Positions 17,917 through 26,889 of a stretch of 64,000 nucleotides of DNA are shown here, one piece after another. The notes under the pieces are model-generated. The model saw nothing but the letters and a program-made list of their open reading frames with translations, did no database searches and was not told the DNA's origin. The translations under genes were made by a program, and so were the position numbers. This stretch comes from Gemmatimonadota bacterium (GTDB lineage Bacteria; Gemmatimonadota; Gemmatimonadetes; Gemmatimonadales; Gemmatimonadaceae): assembly GCA_016719105.1 (NCBI GenBank), contig JADKAQ010000019.1:131940-195939 (forward strand), written 5' to 3'. How positions within the stretch are numbered: the stretch's first letter is position 1; every line of letters begins with the position of its first letter.

Positions 17917-18983
17917 GTCCCCACCTCCACGGCGCCGCGCACGCGCCGCGCGAGGACCGCTCGCGCGCCGACGATCGCGAGGATGATCATCGCTTCGACC
18001 ACACTCACGAGGACGAGCGGGACTCCGGCGTCACGCTGCATGGCGGCTGCCCCGGCCTCCAGGGCGCCCAGCAGTACTCCGCTCAGCAGCACCAGCCCGG
18101 GATGCAGTCCGGCGAGCAGGGCTACTGCGATCGCCGTATAGCCGTAGCCCGGCGAGATATTCTCGTACAGTGCGTAGGTCACCCCCGCCACTTCCACCCC
18201 GCCGGCGAGGCCGGCGAGGGCCCCGCTCACGAGGAAGGCCCGGAGGCTGACGGCGGCCACATCGACCCCTCCGGCGCTGGCGGCCGCGTGCGGGTTGGCC
18301 CCAACGACACGCAGCCGGAAGCCGGCCGAGGTGTTGCGCACCGCGTGCCAGGCGATGAGCGCCGCGATCACGGCTACGGCGAAGCCGACATGCAGGCGCG
18401 TCCCCGGGATGAGCATCGGGAGGTGCGTGGCGGCCGGGAGCGACGACGACTGCGGATAGATGCGCGTCGGCTCCTGCAGCGGGCCACGCACGAGGTAGCC
18501 CACGCCGTACAGCGCCACGAAGTTCATCATGATCGTGCTGATGACCTCCAGCACGCCGAAGCGGCGCTTGAGCCAGGCCGGGACGGCAGCCCAGCCCGCA
18601 CCCGCCGCCGCCGCGGCGACCAGGGCGAGGACCAGGGCGCCGGCGCCTAACGAATCTCCCCATCCCAGCGCCACCGCCGACGCGACCGCCGCCCCCGCCA
18701 GCAGTTGTCCCTCGGCGCCGATGTTGAGGATCCCCCCCTGGAAGGCCAACGCCACCGCCAGTCCCGTGAGGATCAACGGCGTTGCTCGCACCAGCGTGGC
18801 CGAGAAGACGGCGTACGAACTCCCGGCCGCGCCGCGGACGAGGGCGGTCAACGCGGAGGAGACGTCGAAGCCGCTCGCGGCAAGCACCGCCGCCAGCAGG
18901 GCGACGATGCCGAGGGCGAGGAGGACCGCGACCGAGAGGGAACCGGCGAACGCCGGCAGGCGCCCGGGCGCCGGAGCGCTCAT
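17913..18983 (-). CDS. Nucleoside-type ABC transporter permease (first permease, YufP/NupP-like)
   Basis: A 356-residue membrane protein with about 10 hydrophobic segments and the motif ALAFQGGILNIGAEGQLL near residue 90, the counterpart of the INVGLEG motif in its partner. The coupling loop RVVGANPHAAASAGG follows near residue 220. The ATG at 18983 is preferred over an upstream start at 19064, because the extra residues are not membrane-like and the upstream gene ends at 18985, one base before. It pairs with the next permease, the dual ATPase and the BMP lipoprotein. Confidence 0.92.
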   Translation of the reverse strand: MSAPAPGRLPAFAGSLSVAVLLALGIVALLAAVLAASGFDVSSALTALVRGAAGSSYAVFSATLVRATPLILTGLAVALAFQGGILNIGAEGQLLAGAAVASAVALGWGDSLGAGALVLALVAAAAAGAGWAAVPAWLKRRFGVLEVISTIMMNFVALYGVGYLVRGPLQEPTRIYPQSSSLPAATHLPMLIPGTRLHVGFAVAVIAALIAWHAVRNTSAGFRLRVVGANPHAAASAGGVDVAAVSLRAFLVSGALAGLAGGVEVAGVTYALYENISPGYGYTAIAVALLAGLHPGLVLLSGVLLGALEAGAAAMQRDAGVPLVLVSVVEAMIILAIVGARAVLARRVRGAVEVGT

Positions 18984-18984
18984 G

Positions 18985-19461
18985 CTACGAGCGTCGCTTG
19001 AACACGCGGTACTCGACCACTCCCGTGTCGCACACGGTGCGCGCCTCGGAGTAGGGAATGGCAAAGTAGGTGTAGGCCCGCACGGTCGCCGTGCGGCCTT
19101 TGCAGCTGGCGGCTTTGGAGACGGTGCCGCGCGCGCCGATGCTGGCGGCGCCTGGCGCAGGGGCGGTCGCGCTGTCCACGCGCATCACCCGGAGCGCCTG
19201 CACGATCCCCAGTCGCTCCAGCGGGTGATCCCACAGCGACAATGCGGTGATCTTGGCCTGCTGCGCGTAGGCGCGCGAGGCGAACGGGACGAGGTCGAGT
19301 CCGTCGCCGATGACCCAGCGCGGGACCGCCGCCCCCAGCGTGAGCACCACCACCTTCCACCCGATGCTGATCCCGACGAGGATCATCCACGGCTTGACGC
19401 GCCGCGCAGCCTTGGCGGGCGGCGCGACCTTCGGCAGCGTCTGCGGAGTCGGGACAGGCAT
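18985..19461 (-). CDS. Small single-TM hypothetical protein in the importer cluster
   Basis: About 158 residues starting MPVPTPQTLPKVAPPAKAARR. A basic Pro-rich N-terminus is followed by one membrane helix (WMILVGISIGWKVVVLTLGA) and an extracytoplasmic domain with two Cys (ASCKGR and TVCDTG) that probably form a disulfide. It ends VVEYRVFKRRS. I recognise no family. It sits one base before the first permease start and 87 bases after the MFS gene, so it should be co-expressed with the importer. It could be an accessory or periplasm-facing subunit, which is speculation. Confidence 0.65.
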   Translation of the reverse strand: MPVPTPQTLPKVAPPAKAARRVKPWMILVGISIGWKVVVLTLGAAVPRWVIGDGLDLVPFASRAYAQQAKITALSLWDHPLERLGIVQALRVMRVDSATAPAPGAASIGARGTVSKAASCKGRTATVRAYTYFAIPYSEARTVCDTGVVEYRVFKRRS

Positions 19462-19548
19462 ACGCGTGGATATTACTCGAATGACACGCGGACGAGCCAA
19501 CGCGACAGCGCGGCAGGGTGTCCCGCTGTCACCAGAACATGAACGAGG

Positions 19549-20817
19549 TCAGCCGTGTCGCACTCGCCCGTGACGCTCCAGCGGACGCAGGCGCCACATG
19601 GCCCCAATGCCCAGTATCGGCCCGATCGCCAGCGGGAGATACGCCCATTCCCATCCCCACCAGGCGACCCACGTCGGGACCATCCGGATCGTGACCATCG
19701 TGAGCAGGAAGCCCGACGCGGTCTGCACGGTCACCGCCGTCCCGACGTAGTCCCCGGGCGAAAACTCGGTGACGGCCGCCGAGAACTGCGCCGAATCGGC
19801 GACGACCGAGGCGCCCCACACCAGAGAGATGACGATGAGCACGATGATCGGGGCACCAAGGGCCGGGCCGATCGCGATGGCGCAGGCACCGCTGATCGCC
19901 ATCGCGACGATCGTGACGTTGCTGCGTCCTGCCGAATCGGCGATGCGCCCGGCCACCACTGAGCCGATTGCCCCTGCCCCGATCGACGCAAAGGCCATGG
20001 TGGGCGCGAGCCATCCGGGGGCGAGGTACCGCTCCACGGCCGCTCGCCAGAACAGGCCGATCGTGCTCCACATGGCGTACAGCTCCCACATGTGGCCGAG
20101 ATAGCCGAGCGAGGCCAGGCGTGCCCCGCGATTTCGCAGCACCTGCCCGAGCGCCCGGGGGTCGAAGCGCGCCGAACGTCCCTGAAACGGGCCCTCTCGA
20201 ACGAGCGTGCCAAACAGGACTCCTCCGATCGCGGCGCACGCAGCGGCGAGCAGGACGAGCGAACGCCACGCGGTGGTGGAGACGGTGAGCGCGAGCAGGT
20301 GCGGAACGGCCGACCCCAACGTCGTTCCACCAACCAGCGCGCCAATCGCGGTCCCGCGCCGTGTCGTGGTCCAGCCGGCGGCAAGCTTGATTCCCGGTGG
20401 GTACACGCCGGCCAGCGCGACGCCGACGGCAATTCGGAGCCCGACAGCGCCAGCGCCTCCGATGCCGGGGAGGACCAGCGCGGCCGTGGCCGCCGCGGCG
20501 AGAAAGGCACTCCACATCGCCAGTCGCGCCGGCCGCCAGCGATCGCTCAAGAGCAGCGCGGCGCTGACTGTGGAGCCGATGACGAAGCCCAGCTGGACCC
20601 CGAGCGTGAGCCAGATGGCGCTCCCTCCCGAAGCACCCACGCCCCACTCGGCCGCCATCGCCTGCGCGACCACGGTGGCGCTGAACCACGGCGACATCCC
20701 CAGGACGACGGCGAGCAAGAGGATGGAGAGCTGCGTCGCGACTCGTGCGCGCGCGGGCGGCAGCGCCGGCGGAGGAGACGCGGAGGGGGCGCCAGGAGCC
20801 GCGCTGACCGGCGCCAC
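19549..20817 (-). CDS. MFS transporter (CynX/NimT-like)
   Basis: A 422-residue transporter with about 12 hydrophobic segments. The TM1 region ending VLGMSPWFSATVVA and the loop GVYPPGIKLAAGWTTTRRGTAIG are typical of a small MFS subgroup common in soil and marine bacteria. The start is a GTG at 20817, two bases after the stop of the ABC ATPase gene, so translation is probably coupled. An MFS carrier inserted between the ATPase and the permeases of one ABC importer is unusual. Substrate is unknown; the context suggests a nucleobase, nucleoside or breakdown product. Confidence 0.88.
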   Translation of the reverse strand: MAPVSAAPGAPSASPPPALPPARARVATQLSILLLAVVLGMSPWFSATVVAQAMAAEWGVGASGGSAIWLTLGVQLGFVIGSTVSAALLLSDRWRPARLAMWSAFLAAAATAALVLPGIGGAGAVGLRIAVGVALAGVYPPGIKLAAGWTTTRRGTAIGALVGGTTLGSAVPHLLALTVSTTAWRSLVLLAAACAAIGGVLFGTLVREGPFQGRSARFDPRALGQVLRNRGARLASLGYLGHMWELYAMWSTIGLFWRAAVERYLAPGWLAPTMAFASIGAGAIGSVVAGRIADSAGRSNVTIVAMAISGACAIAIGPALGAPIIVLIVISLVWGASVVADSAQFSAAVTEFSPGDYVGTAVTVQTASGFLLTMVTIRMVPTWVAWWGWEWAYLPLAIGPILGIGAMWRLRPLERHGRVRHG

Positions 20818-20819
20818 GA

Positions 20820-22304
20820 CTACTCGGCGCCGAGCATCGCGCGGCCCACGGTCTCTCGTGTCGGCGGCACCACAGCGAGCAGTTGCCCTGCGTGCACGAC
20901 GAACATGCGATCGGCGAGCCCGAGAACCTCATCCAGGTCGCTCGAGTAGAGTACGACGCCGCTTCCGTCGTCGGCCGCCGCGCGTAGCTGTTCGAGCACG
21001 GCGGCCGTGGCGCGGATATCGAGGCCACGCGTCGGGTTCTCGGCCACGACCATCGCCGGGCGATCGGCCAGCTCGCGCCCGAGCACCAGCTTCTGCTGGT
21101 TACCGCCCGAGAGTGCGCGCCCGGCGGCGCCGGCGCCTGGCCCCCGTACGTCGAAGCGCTCGATCACCTTGGCGGTGGCGGCGCGCAGAGCGGACCACGG
21201 CATGCGCCCCCGCCGCGCGCCAAGCCCTCGCAGCGCGACGTTTTCGACGAGCGACATGTCGAGGACCATCGCATCGCGGTGACGATCCTCGGGAATGAAG
21301 GCGATGTTCGCCGGGAGCGTCAGGTGGCCGCTCGTGGGAGCGAGCCGCCCGGCAAGGAGTCGCAGGAGTTCGTGCTGTCCCGACCCTTCCACCGCGGCAA
21401 TGCCGACGATCTCTCCCGAGTGGACGTCGAGCGAGGCGTCGCGCAACGCGACGCCTCCGCGCGAATCGGCGACGCTGACGGTGCGCAGCGATGCGATGAC
21501 CGTCTCCGCGCCGAAGTCCTGCGGGGCCGTGTGCTCGGCCACTCCCTGGCGCGGAGCCGCCGCACGTGTTGCCGCGGCGGTGGCGCCGGCGCCGGCGTCC
21601 TCCCCAAGGAGGGCCGCGACGAGCGTTGGTTCATCGAGCGTGCGCGCGGCACCGGAGCGCACGGTGCGCCCCCGTCGCAGGACGGTCACGTCGTCGGCCA
21701 CCGCGAGCGCTTCGCGCAGTTTGTGCGTGATGAGGACTACGGCTCGCCCTTCGTCGCGAAAGCGGCGTACCCAGCGCATGAGCTCATCGGCTTCCTCGGG
21801 GGCGAGCACGGCGGTGGGTTCGTCGAGGATGAGCAGCCGCGCATCGCGGGCGAGCGCCTTGACGATCTCGAGCCGCTGTTGCGCGCCCACCGGGAGCGTC
21901 TCGACACGGGCGGACGGGTCGAGCACGAGCCCGGTGCGCTCGCCGAGGCGGCGCACGCGATCGGCCGCCGTGGCCGCGTCGTACCGGCCGCGCATGCCTA
22001 ACGCCACGTTCTCGGCGACGGTCATCGCCGGGACGAGCGTGAAGTGCTGGTGGACCATCCCCACGCCGCGCGCGATCGCATCGGCGCTGGAGCGAAAGTG
22101 CGCCGGCGCTCCAAAGACGCGCAGCGACCCTGCATCGGGGCGCTGCATGCCGTAGGCGATGCGCATGAGCGTCGTCTTCCCTGCCCCGTTTTCCCCGAGC
22201 AAGGCGTGCACCGTTCCCTCGCGCACCTGCAGCGATGCGCCGGCGAGTGCCTCGATCGCGCCGAACGACTTGTGGAGCTGGTCGATCTCGAGGGCCAGGG
22301 TCAC
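20820..22304 (-). CDS. Nucleoside-type ABC importer ATPase with two ATP-binding domains
   Basis: A 494-residue cytoplasmic ATPase. Domain 1 has a canonical Walker A GENGAGKTT (near residue 40), LPVGAQQRLEI as the signature region and Walker B LLILDEPTAVL. Domain 2 has a degenerate Walker A (AVEGSGQHELL) but an intact ALSGGNQQK signature, as usual in the BMP/sugar-type dual ATPases (YufO/RbsA-like). The GTG start at 22304 overlaps the Nif3-like stop by 4 bases. The frame is open upstream but that part is a shadow of Nif3. It energises the two permeases at 16996-18983. Confidence 0.93.
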   Translation of the reverse strand: MTLALEIDQLHKSFGAIEALAGASLQVREGTVHALLGENGAGKTTLMRIAYGMQRPDAGSLRVFGAPAHFRSSADAIARGVGMVHQHFTLVPAMTVAENVALGMRGRYDAATAADRVRRLGERTGLVLDPSARVETLPVGAQQRLEIVKALARDARLLILDEPTAVLAPEEADELMRWVRRFRDEGRAVVLITHKLREALAVADDVTVLRRGRTVRSGAARTLDEPTLVAALLGEDAGAGATAAATRAAAPRQGVAEHTAPQDFGAETVIASLRTVSVADSRGGVALRDASLDVHSGEIVGIAAVEGSGQHELLRLLAGRLAPTSGHLTLPANIAFIPEDRHRDAMVLDMSLVENVALRGLGARRGRMPWSALRAATAKVIERFDVRGPGAGAAGRALSGGNQQKLVLGRELADRPAMVVAENPTRGLDIRATAAVLEQLRAAADDGSGVVLYSSDLDEVLGLADRMFVVHAGQLLAVVPPTRETVGRAMLGAE

Positions 22305-23074
22305 GACCCGGTCGGCAGGAACAGGAAGGTGGTCGGCAGGTCGAACTGCTCGCCGACCACGTCGGCGAGCGCGCAGACGCCAAGCGTCTCGGTGGCGTAG
22401 TGACCGGCGTAGATGATCACCACGCCGGCGTCGGCCGCATCGACGGTGGTGTGGTGCGGTCCCTCGCCGACGATGAGCGTGTCGATGCCGCGCGCCTGCG
22501 CGTCGCGGATCTCCTTCGAGCCCGCCCCCGCCCCCGTGATGATCGCCCAGCGCTGCGTCTGGCGTCGCTCGTCCATCCACGAGGCACGGGCGCGCCCGCC
22601 GAACTTCGTGGCGAACGCGTCGGCGCGCGCGAGCAGCTCGGCGGTCGTGAGCGACGTCTCACCCGCGACACCGATCGGGACCCCCTCGTAGGCGCCAAAA
22701 CGCTCGGTCGGCTCGAGCCCGAGCGCGGCGGCGAGGCGGGCATTGTTGCCGAGGAGCGGATGTGCGTCGAGCGGGAGGTGCGAGGCGTACACCGCCACGT
22801 CGTGCTGGATGAGTCGGTGCAGCCGCTCGTATACCTGACCGGTGATGCGCTGCGCACCGCCCCAGAACATCCCATGGTGCAGGATGAGGAAGTTGGCGTC
22901 GGCGGCGAGCACCGCGTCGATCGTGCGTCCGGAGAAGTCAACCGCGGCCGCGACCCGTCGCACGGGACCGCGATGATCCAGCTGCAGTCCGTTGAGCGCC
23001 CCTGGGTAGTCGGGAAAGGCGCGCGACTCCAGCAGTTCGTCGAGCCAGACGGCGATGTCGGCGGCGGAAGTCAT
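22301..23074 (-). CDS. Nif3-like dinuclear metal-centre protein
   Basis: A 257-residue member of the Nif3/YbgI/YqfO family, annotated in databases as GTP cyclohydrolase 1 type 2 homologues, with weakly defined biochemistry. Conserved metal-site segments are GALNGLQ (near 25), FLILHHGMFWGG (near 62), YASHLPLDAHP (near 95) and YAGHYATETLG (near 225). It starts two bases after the BMP lipoprotein stop and overlaps the ABC ATPase start by 4 bases. It is thus tightly embedded in a nucleoside importer operon, which hints at a role in processing the imported compound (inference). Confidence 0.9.
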   Translation of the reverse strand: MTSAADIAVWLDELLESRAFPDYPGALNGLQLDHRGPVRRVAAAVDFSGRTIDAVLAADANFLILHHGMFWGGAQRITGQVYERLHRLIQHDVAVYASHLPLDAHPLLGNNARLAAALGLEPTERFGAYEGVPIGVAGETSLTTAELLARADAFATKFGGRARASWMDERRQTQRWAIITGAGAGSKEIRDAQARGIDTLIVGEGPHHTTVDAADAGVVIIYAGHYATETLGVCALADVVGEQFDLPTTFLFLPTGS

Positions 23075-23076
23075 CG

Positions 23077-24117
23077 TTAGGGGGTGGGCGGGAAAGGGCG
23101 CCCCGGTTCGATCTTGATCCTCCCCGCGGCGATCCCGGCCTTGACCGAGTCGACGGCGACGAGCACCGCAGGCGGGATCGCCGACTTCAGGGCCTCGTTG
23201 AGCTCGAGACGCACGGCATCGGCATTCGACCCCATCGGTACAACGCGCGGCACGAAGGTGCCGGCCGCAATGTCGCGCGCGACGGAAAGGAAGGCATGCG
23301 GAACGTCGACCACCACGCTCCCCACGACGACCTCAGGGGCGACGGCGTTCTGGTTGGAGTTGGACCCGAACACGTACGTCTTTCCCGATTCACGCGCCGC
23401 CTGAAAGACGCCGAGCCCCGCCGCATCGGCGTTCTGGAACAGGACATCCGCCTTGCGTGCGATCTGCGCGAGCGCCTGCTCCTTTCCTGCGCTCGCGTCT
23501 TCCCATGAGCCGATGTACGAGACGAGGACCTGCACATTCGGGTTCACGGCTTTGGCGCCGTCGGCGAAGGCCTTGAAGGAGTCCTTCACCGGTGGGAGCT
23601 CGGTGCCGCCGATGGCGCCGATGACGTTCGTCTTCGTCATCGCGCCGGCGATCATCCCGGCCATATAGGAAGGCTCCTCAAAGGCGAACCGAATGCCAGC
23701 CAGGTTTGGGCCGCTGGTGTTCCCCGACGTCGTCACGAAGATGGTCTTGGGGAACTCCGGGGCCACACGCCCTGCCGCGTCCTGGAACTCGAAGCCGTGG
23801 CCAAAGACGATGGTGTAGCCCTGGGCGCCGTAGAGCCTGAAGTTCTCCTCGAACTCGGCTGGCGTCTTGGTCTGAATGTGGCTGACAGCGGCGCCGAGCG
23901 AATCGCGGATGCGCATCAGTCCGGCGTAGGCGCTCCCGTTCCAGGACTGATCGGAGATCGGCCCGGGGGTCAGGAGGGCGACGCGCATGGTGGGCGCTGC
24001 CGTGGAGTCGGCGGTGGCGCCACCCTTCTCCCCCGATCCGCTGCATGCGGCGAGCGCGAGGGTGATCGCCGTGTGGACGACGATGTGGAGACGTGTGGAA
24101 AATCGCGACGCGCTCAC
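23077..24117 (-). CDS. BMP-family ABC transporter substrate-binding lipoprotein
   Basis: A periplasmic substrate-binding lipoprotein of 346 residues. The signal ends in lipobox LAA-C (LALAACSGSG). The mature part has BMP/PnrA features: VALLTPGPISDQSWNGSAYAG near residue 45, FGHGFEFQDAA, TNVIGAIGG and VVVDVPHAF. Family members bind purine nucleosides. It is the first gene of the eight-gene cluster running down to 16136; the 120 bases upstream should hold the promoter, but I see no clear hexamers. Confidence 0.93.
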   Translation of the reverse strand: MSASRFSTRLHIVVHTAITLALAACSGSGEKGGATADSTAAPTMRVALLTPGPISDQSWNGSAYAGLMRIRDSLGAAVSHIQTKTPAEFEENFRLYGAQGYTIVFGHGFEFQDAAGRVAPEFPKTIFVTTSGNTSGPNLAGIRFAFEEPSYMAGMIAGAMTKTNVIGAIGGTELPPVKDSFKAFADGAKAVNPNVQVLVSYIGSWEDASAGKEQALAQIARKADVLFQNADAAGLGVFQAARESGKTYVFGSNSNQNAVAPEVVVGSVVVDVPHAFLSVARDIAAGTFVPRVVPMGSNADAVRLELNEALKSAIPPAVLVAVDSVKAGIAAGRIKIEPGRPFPPTP

Positions 24118-24237
24118 AGCGAAAACCTCGGGAAGATGTTCGGTCCGTGGGAGATGTGCCGATGTAGAGAAACAGATGCTCCCCGGACGTACCCACGTTG
24201 GGCTACCGAGGGCGCCAACCCCCTTCCCTCCGTCGGG

Positions 24238-24684
24238 CTACCCCTCGGCGACCAGTCCCATGGCGGGTTGTCCGGCGGCCGGGGTGTGGCGGGCGATCGC
24301 GGCCGGGTCACCCATGCGCACGTTGCCGTTGATGGTGCCGCCTTCGTACACGACCATGCTCTTGGTAAGGATGTCGCCTTCCACGCTGGATGTTCCCTGA
24401 ACTTCCACGCGTTCGCTCGCGACGACGTTCCCGACGACCGTGCCGCCGAGGATGGCATCCATGGCGTGGATGTCGCCGTGGATCGTGCCGCCCTTGCCGA
24501 GCAGGAGCTGCCGTGCGCCGCGTACCGACCCTTCGACGACGCCTTCGACCTTGATGACGCCGCTGCTCTCGATGTCGCCGACGACGCGCATGCCGCTGCC
24601 GATCACGGACATCGAGGATTCGGCGCTGCCGGAGTCAAGTCGGGTGGCCGGGCGATCGCCGGCGGTCTTGTTGAAGATGGCCAT
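24238..24684 (-). CDS. Bactofilin (polymer-forming cytoskeletal protein)
   Basis: A 148-residue bactofilin. The central right-handed beta-helix core (about residues 28-125) shows the repeated Gly/Val pattern: VVGDIESSGVIKVEGVVEGS, GTIHGDIHAMDAILGGTVVG and GTINGNVRMGD. Short unstructured ends flank it, as is usual. Bactofilins form nucleotide-free filaments that scaffold envelope or chromosome-positioning factors. It lies 78 bases downstream of parB on the same strand. In Myxococcus bactofilins work with ParABS, so co-function here is plausible but inferred. Confidence 0.93.
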   Translation of the reverse strand: MAIFNKTAGDRPATRLDSGSAESSMSVIGSGMRVVGDIESSGVIKVEGVVEGSVRGARQLLLGKGGTIHGDIHAMDAILGGTVVGNVVASERVEVQGTSSVEGDILTKSMVVYEGGTINGNVRMGDPAAIARHTPAAGQPAMGLVAEG

Positions 24685-24762
24685 GGGAGGTGGTGCGGGC
24701 GTGGGGTCGCGGGAGTGAGGGAGGGACGGCCAGCGGGGGGGGGGCGAGCGCCGCGGCAGTCG

Positions 24763-25713
24763 TTAGGCGTCGTCGAGCGAGCGCCCGAGGATCGTCTCGA
24801 GCAGGCGATGGAGGTCGTCGGCCGAGTAGAAGCGAACGGAGATGTCGCCCTTCGACTCGCCTTCGACGGTGATGCGCACGTCGGTTTGGAGGTGCCGTCG
24901 CAGGAGTTCGGTGAGGCGACGCAACTCGGCCGACTGCGCGTCGCGCGGGCGGTCGGCGGCGGGGCGCCCGGTCTTGGGGCGCGCTGCATCGGCCGGGCGT
25001 GCCTCTTGGGCAATGCGCTCGGCTTCGCGCACGGAGAGTCCGCGCTCCACCACCTGCCGGGCCGTCTCGAGCATGAGGCGCTCGTTGGGCATGGCGAGCA
25101 GCGCGCGGGCATGGCCTAACGAGATCACCCCTTCGCGCAGGAGGCGCTTGATGCCCTCCGGCAGCTGCAACACGCGCAGCAGGTTGGCGACGGTCGAGCG
25201 ATCCTTGCCGACGGCCTCGGCGACTTGCTGCTGCGTGAGGGCGAACTCCTCGATGAGGCGCTGGAAGCCGAGGGCCTCGTCGAGCGGGTTGAGGTCGGCG
25301 CGCTGGAGATTCTCGATGAGGGCGAGCGTGAGCATCTCGCGGTCGTCGAGTGTCTTCACGATGGCCGGGATCTCGCCCCAGCCCAGGCGGGTGGCGGCGC
25401 GAAAGCGCCGCTCGCCGGCGACGAGTTCAAAGCCCCCCTCGGCGCGTTCGCGCACGGTGACCGGCTGGAGCAATCCGCTGGCGCGGATGGAGTTTTCGAG
25501 GTCGGTGAGTTCCTCGGGCTTGAACTCGCGGCGGGGCTGGAACGGGTTGGGGCGAATGTCGGCGATCGGGATGGTGCGATAGGGCGTGGGCGCTGCAGGG
25601 GCAGTCTCGGAGGCGGCGACCGGGACCTGCGGGGCGCCCGCGGCGGCGATCAGGGCTTCGAGCCCTCGTCCAAGGCGACGCGGTTTTTCGGTCATGTTGC
25701 CGTCGAGGGCCAT
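24763..25713 (-). CDS. parB: Chromosome partitioning protein ParB
   Basis: ParB is a CTP-dependent clamp that loads at parS and spreads on origin-proximal DNA. The product is 316 residues (or 310 from the ATG at 25695, MTEKPRRLGRGLEAL, the more typical start). The N-terminal CTPase domain has NPFQPRR and VAGERRFRAA; the central helix-turn-helix is LTQQQVAEAVGKDRSTVANLL; the C-terminal dimerisation domain begins AELRRLTELLRRHL. It follows parA by 39 bases, and two parS sites lie just upstream of or within parA. Confidence 0.97.
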   Translation of the reverse strand: MALDGNMTEKPRRLGRGLEALIAAAGAPQVPVAASETAPAAPTPYRTIPIADIRPNPFQPRREFKPEELTDLENSIRASGLLQPVTVRERAEGGFELVAGERRFRAATRLGWGEIPAIVKTLDDREMLTLALIENLQRADLNPLDEALGFQRLIEEFALTQQQVAEAVGKDRSTVANLLRVLQLPEGIKRLLREGVISLGHARALLAMPNERLMLETARQVVERGLSVREAERIAQEARPADAARPKTGRPAADRPRDAQSAELRRLTELLRRHLQTDVRITVEGESKGDISVRFYSADDLHRLLETILGRSLDDA

Positions 25714-25752
25714 GTGGAAAGACGTCTGGAGTATCGAGAAGGGGAAATCTCG

Positions 25753-26655
25753 CTAAGCCTGGCGAGGCTTATCATCGGCGCCAGCGGAAACATGCGTTCC
25801 CAGTCGCTGTATAACCTCTTTTGCAGCACTGAGATAGGCGACTGCGCCGACGGATCCGACATCGTAGACGATGATTGGCTTACCGAAGCTCGGGGCTTCG
25901 GCGAGGCGAACGTTTCTAGGGATGACGGCGTCGAAGACCTTCGGGCCAAAGTACGCTCGGGCGTCGCCGGCAACCTGGCGCGAGAGGTTCAGGCGGGCGT
26001 CATACATCGTGAGCAGGACGCCGTCGACGACAAGGAGCTCGTTGAGGGCGCGCTGTACGAGTTGGATGGTGTTGAGGAGTTGGCTCAACCCCTCGAGCGC
26101 GAAGTACTCGCACTGGAGTGGAATGAGGACCCCGTTCGCGGTCGCCAGCATGTTGACCGTGATCAGCCCCAGCGACGGGGGACAATCGATGAGGACGAAG
26201 TCGTAGTCGTCGCGGACTTGGTCCAGCGCACGTCGCATGGCGTGCTCGCGATGCTCGACATCCACGAGTTCGATTTCAGCTGCCGCGAGATCCGCGGTGG
26301 CAGGCATGAGATCGAGGGAGCGGAACTGGACTGAGCGAATGATGGCGTCGCGTGTGGGAGCGAGGGCCAGCAGTGCATCGTACGTGGTGCGCTTGATCTC
26401 GCCTCTGTCGACGCCGAGTCCGCTGGTCGCGTTCCCCTGCGGATCCGCGTCGATGAGCAGTGTTCGCTGTTCGGCTGCGGCGAGCGCTGCTGCCAGGTTC
26501 ACAGCGGTGGTAGTCTTGCCGACGCCTCCCTTCTGGTTTGCGACGGCGATGATTCTTGCCACGAGTGCGATGCCGGGGATTGGCGTGGTGGGAGTGCGAG
26601 GGGGCGGAATATCGCCTCGACCGCGGGATGGTGCCAGCGGTTTCACGTGAAACAT
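25753..26655 (-). CDS. parA: Chromosome partitioning ATPase ParA (Soj)
   Basis: A Walker-type ATPase driving origin segregation with ParB. The deviant Walker A is NQKGGVGKTTTAVNLAAAL, with DADPQGNATSGLG and VLIDCPPSLGL following. Two starts are possible. The ATG at 26655 (MFHVKPLAPSRG) has GAGG 6 bases upstream but lies in a parS palindrome. The GTG at 26562 (VARIIAVANQKGG) matches the usual ParA N-terminus but has no good Shine-Dalgarno. The shorter form gives 269 residues, closer to chromosomal ParA length. parB follows after 39 bases. Confidence 0.96.
   Translation of the reverse strand: MFHVKPLAPSRGRGDIPPPRTPTTPIPGIALVARIIAVANQKGGVGKTTTAVNLAAALAAAEQRTLLIDADPQGNATSGLGVDRGEIKRTTYDALLALAPTRDAIIRSVQFRSLDLMPATADLAAAEIELVDVEHREHAMRRALDQVRDDYDFVLIDCPPSLGLITVNMLATANGVLIPLQCEYFALEGLSQLLNTIQLVQRALNELLVVDGVLLTMYDARLNLSRQVAGDARAYFGPKVFDAVIPRNVRLAEAPSFGKPIIVYDVGSVGAVAYLSAAKEVIQRLGTHVSAGADDKPRQA
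26639..26654. promoter_or_regulatory. parS site 1
   Basis: GGTTTCACGTGAAACA differs from the consensus TGTTTCACGTGAAACA only in the first base. It covers the upstream possible start codon of parA, where it would be translated as FHVK. Confidence 0.93.
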
Positions 26656-26732
26656 CCGCCACCTCGGGGCTCAACAGGCGGGCTAGGCGGAAGGCAGATC
26701 CGACGGCGCACCGCTCAGACTGAACGTGGGCA

Positions 26733-26748
26733 CGTTTCACGTGAAACG
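26733..26748. promoter_or_regulatory. parS site 2
   Basis: CGTTTCACGTGAAACG is a perfect 16-base palindrome containing the 14-base parS core. It lies 94 bases from site 1, in the region upstream of parA. Confidence 0.93.
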
Positions 26749-26860
26749 CGCGCGGGAGATACCCACAGAGCACCGTACTGTGAAAGCGAGACTTACGGGA
26801 TCTGTCCACACGCCGAAAACGGGCGCAGGTATGTGAGGAGCGCAGATACCCTCAGGCACG

Positions 26861-26889
26861 AAGGGCCCGCGCACCTCGCGCGGGCCCTT
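26861..26889 (-). terminator. Putative terminator hairpin after the SIMPL gene
   Basis: A perfect 12-bp stem AAGGGCCCGCGC/GCGCGGGCCCTT with a 5-base loop. It lies 93 bases downstream of the SIMPL stop codon. There is no real T tract on either side, so termination may be weak or factor-dependent. Confidence 0.5.

Noticed and set aside
19529..21028. Minus-strand 499-codon frame overlapping the MFS gene
   Set aside because: It is out of frame with the clear MFS and ABC ATPase genes and has no membrane pattern of its own.
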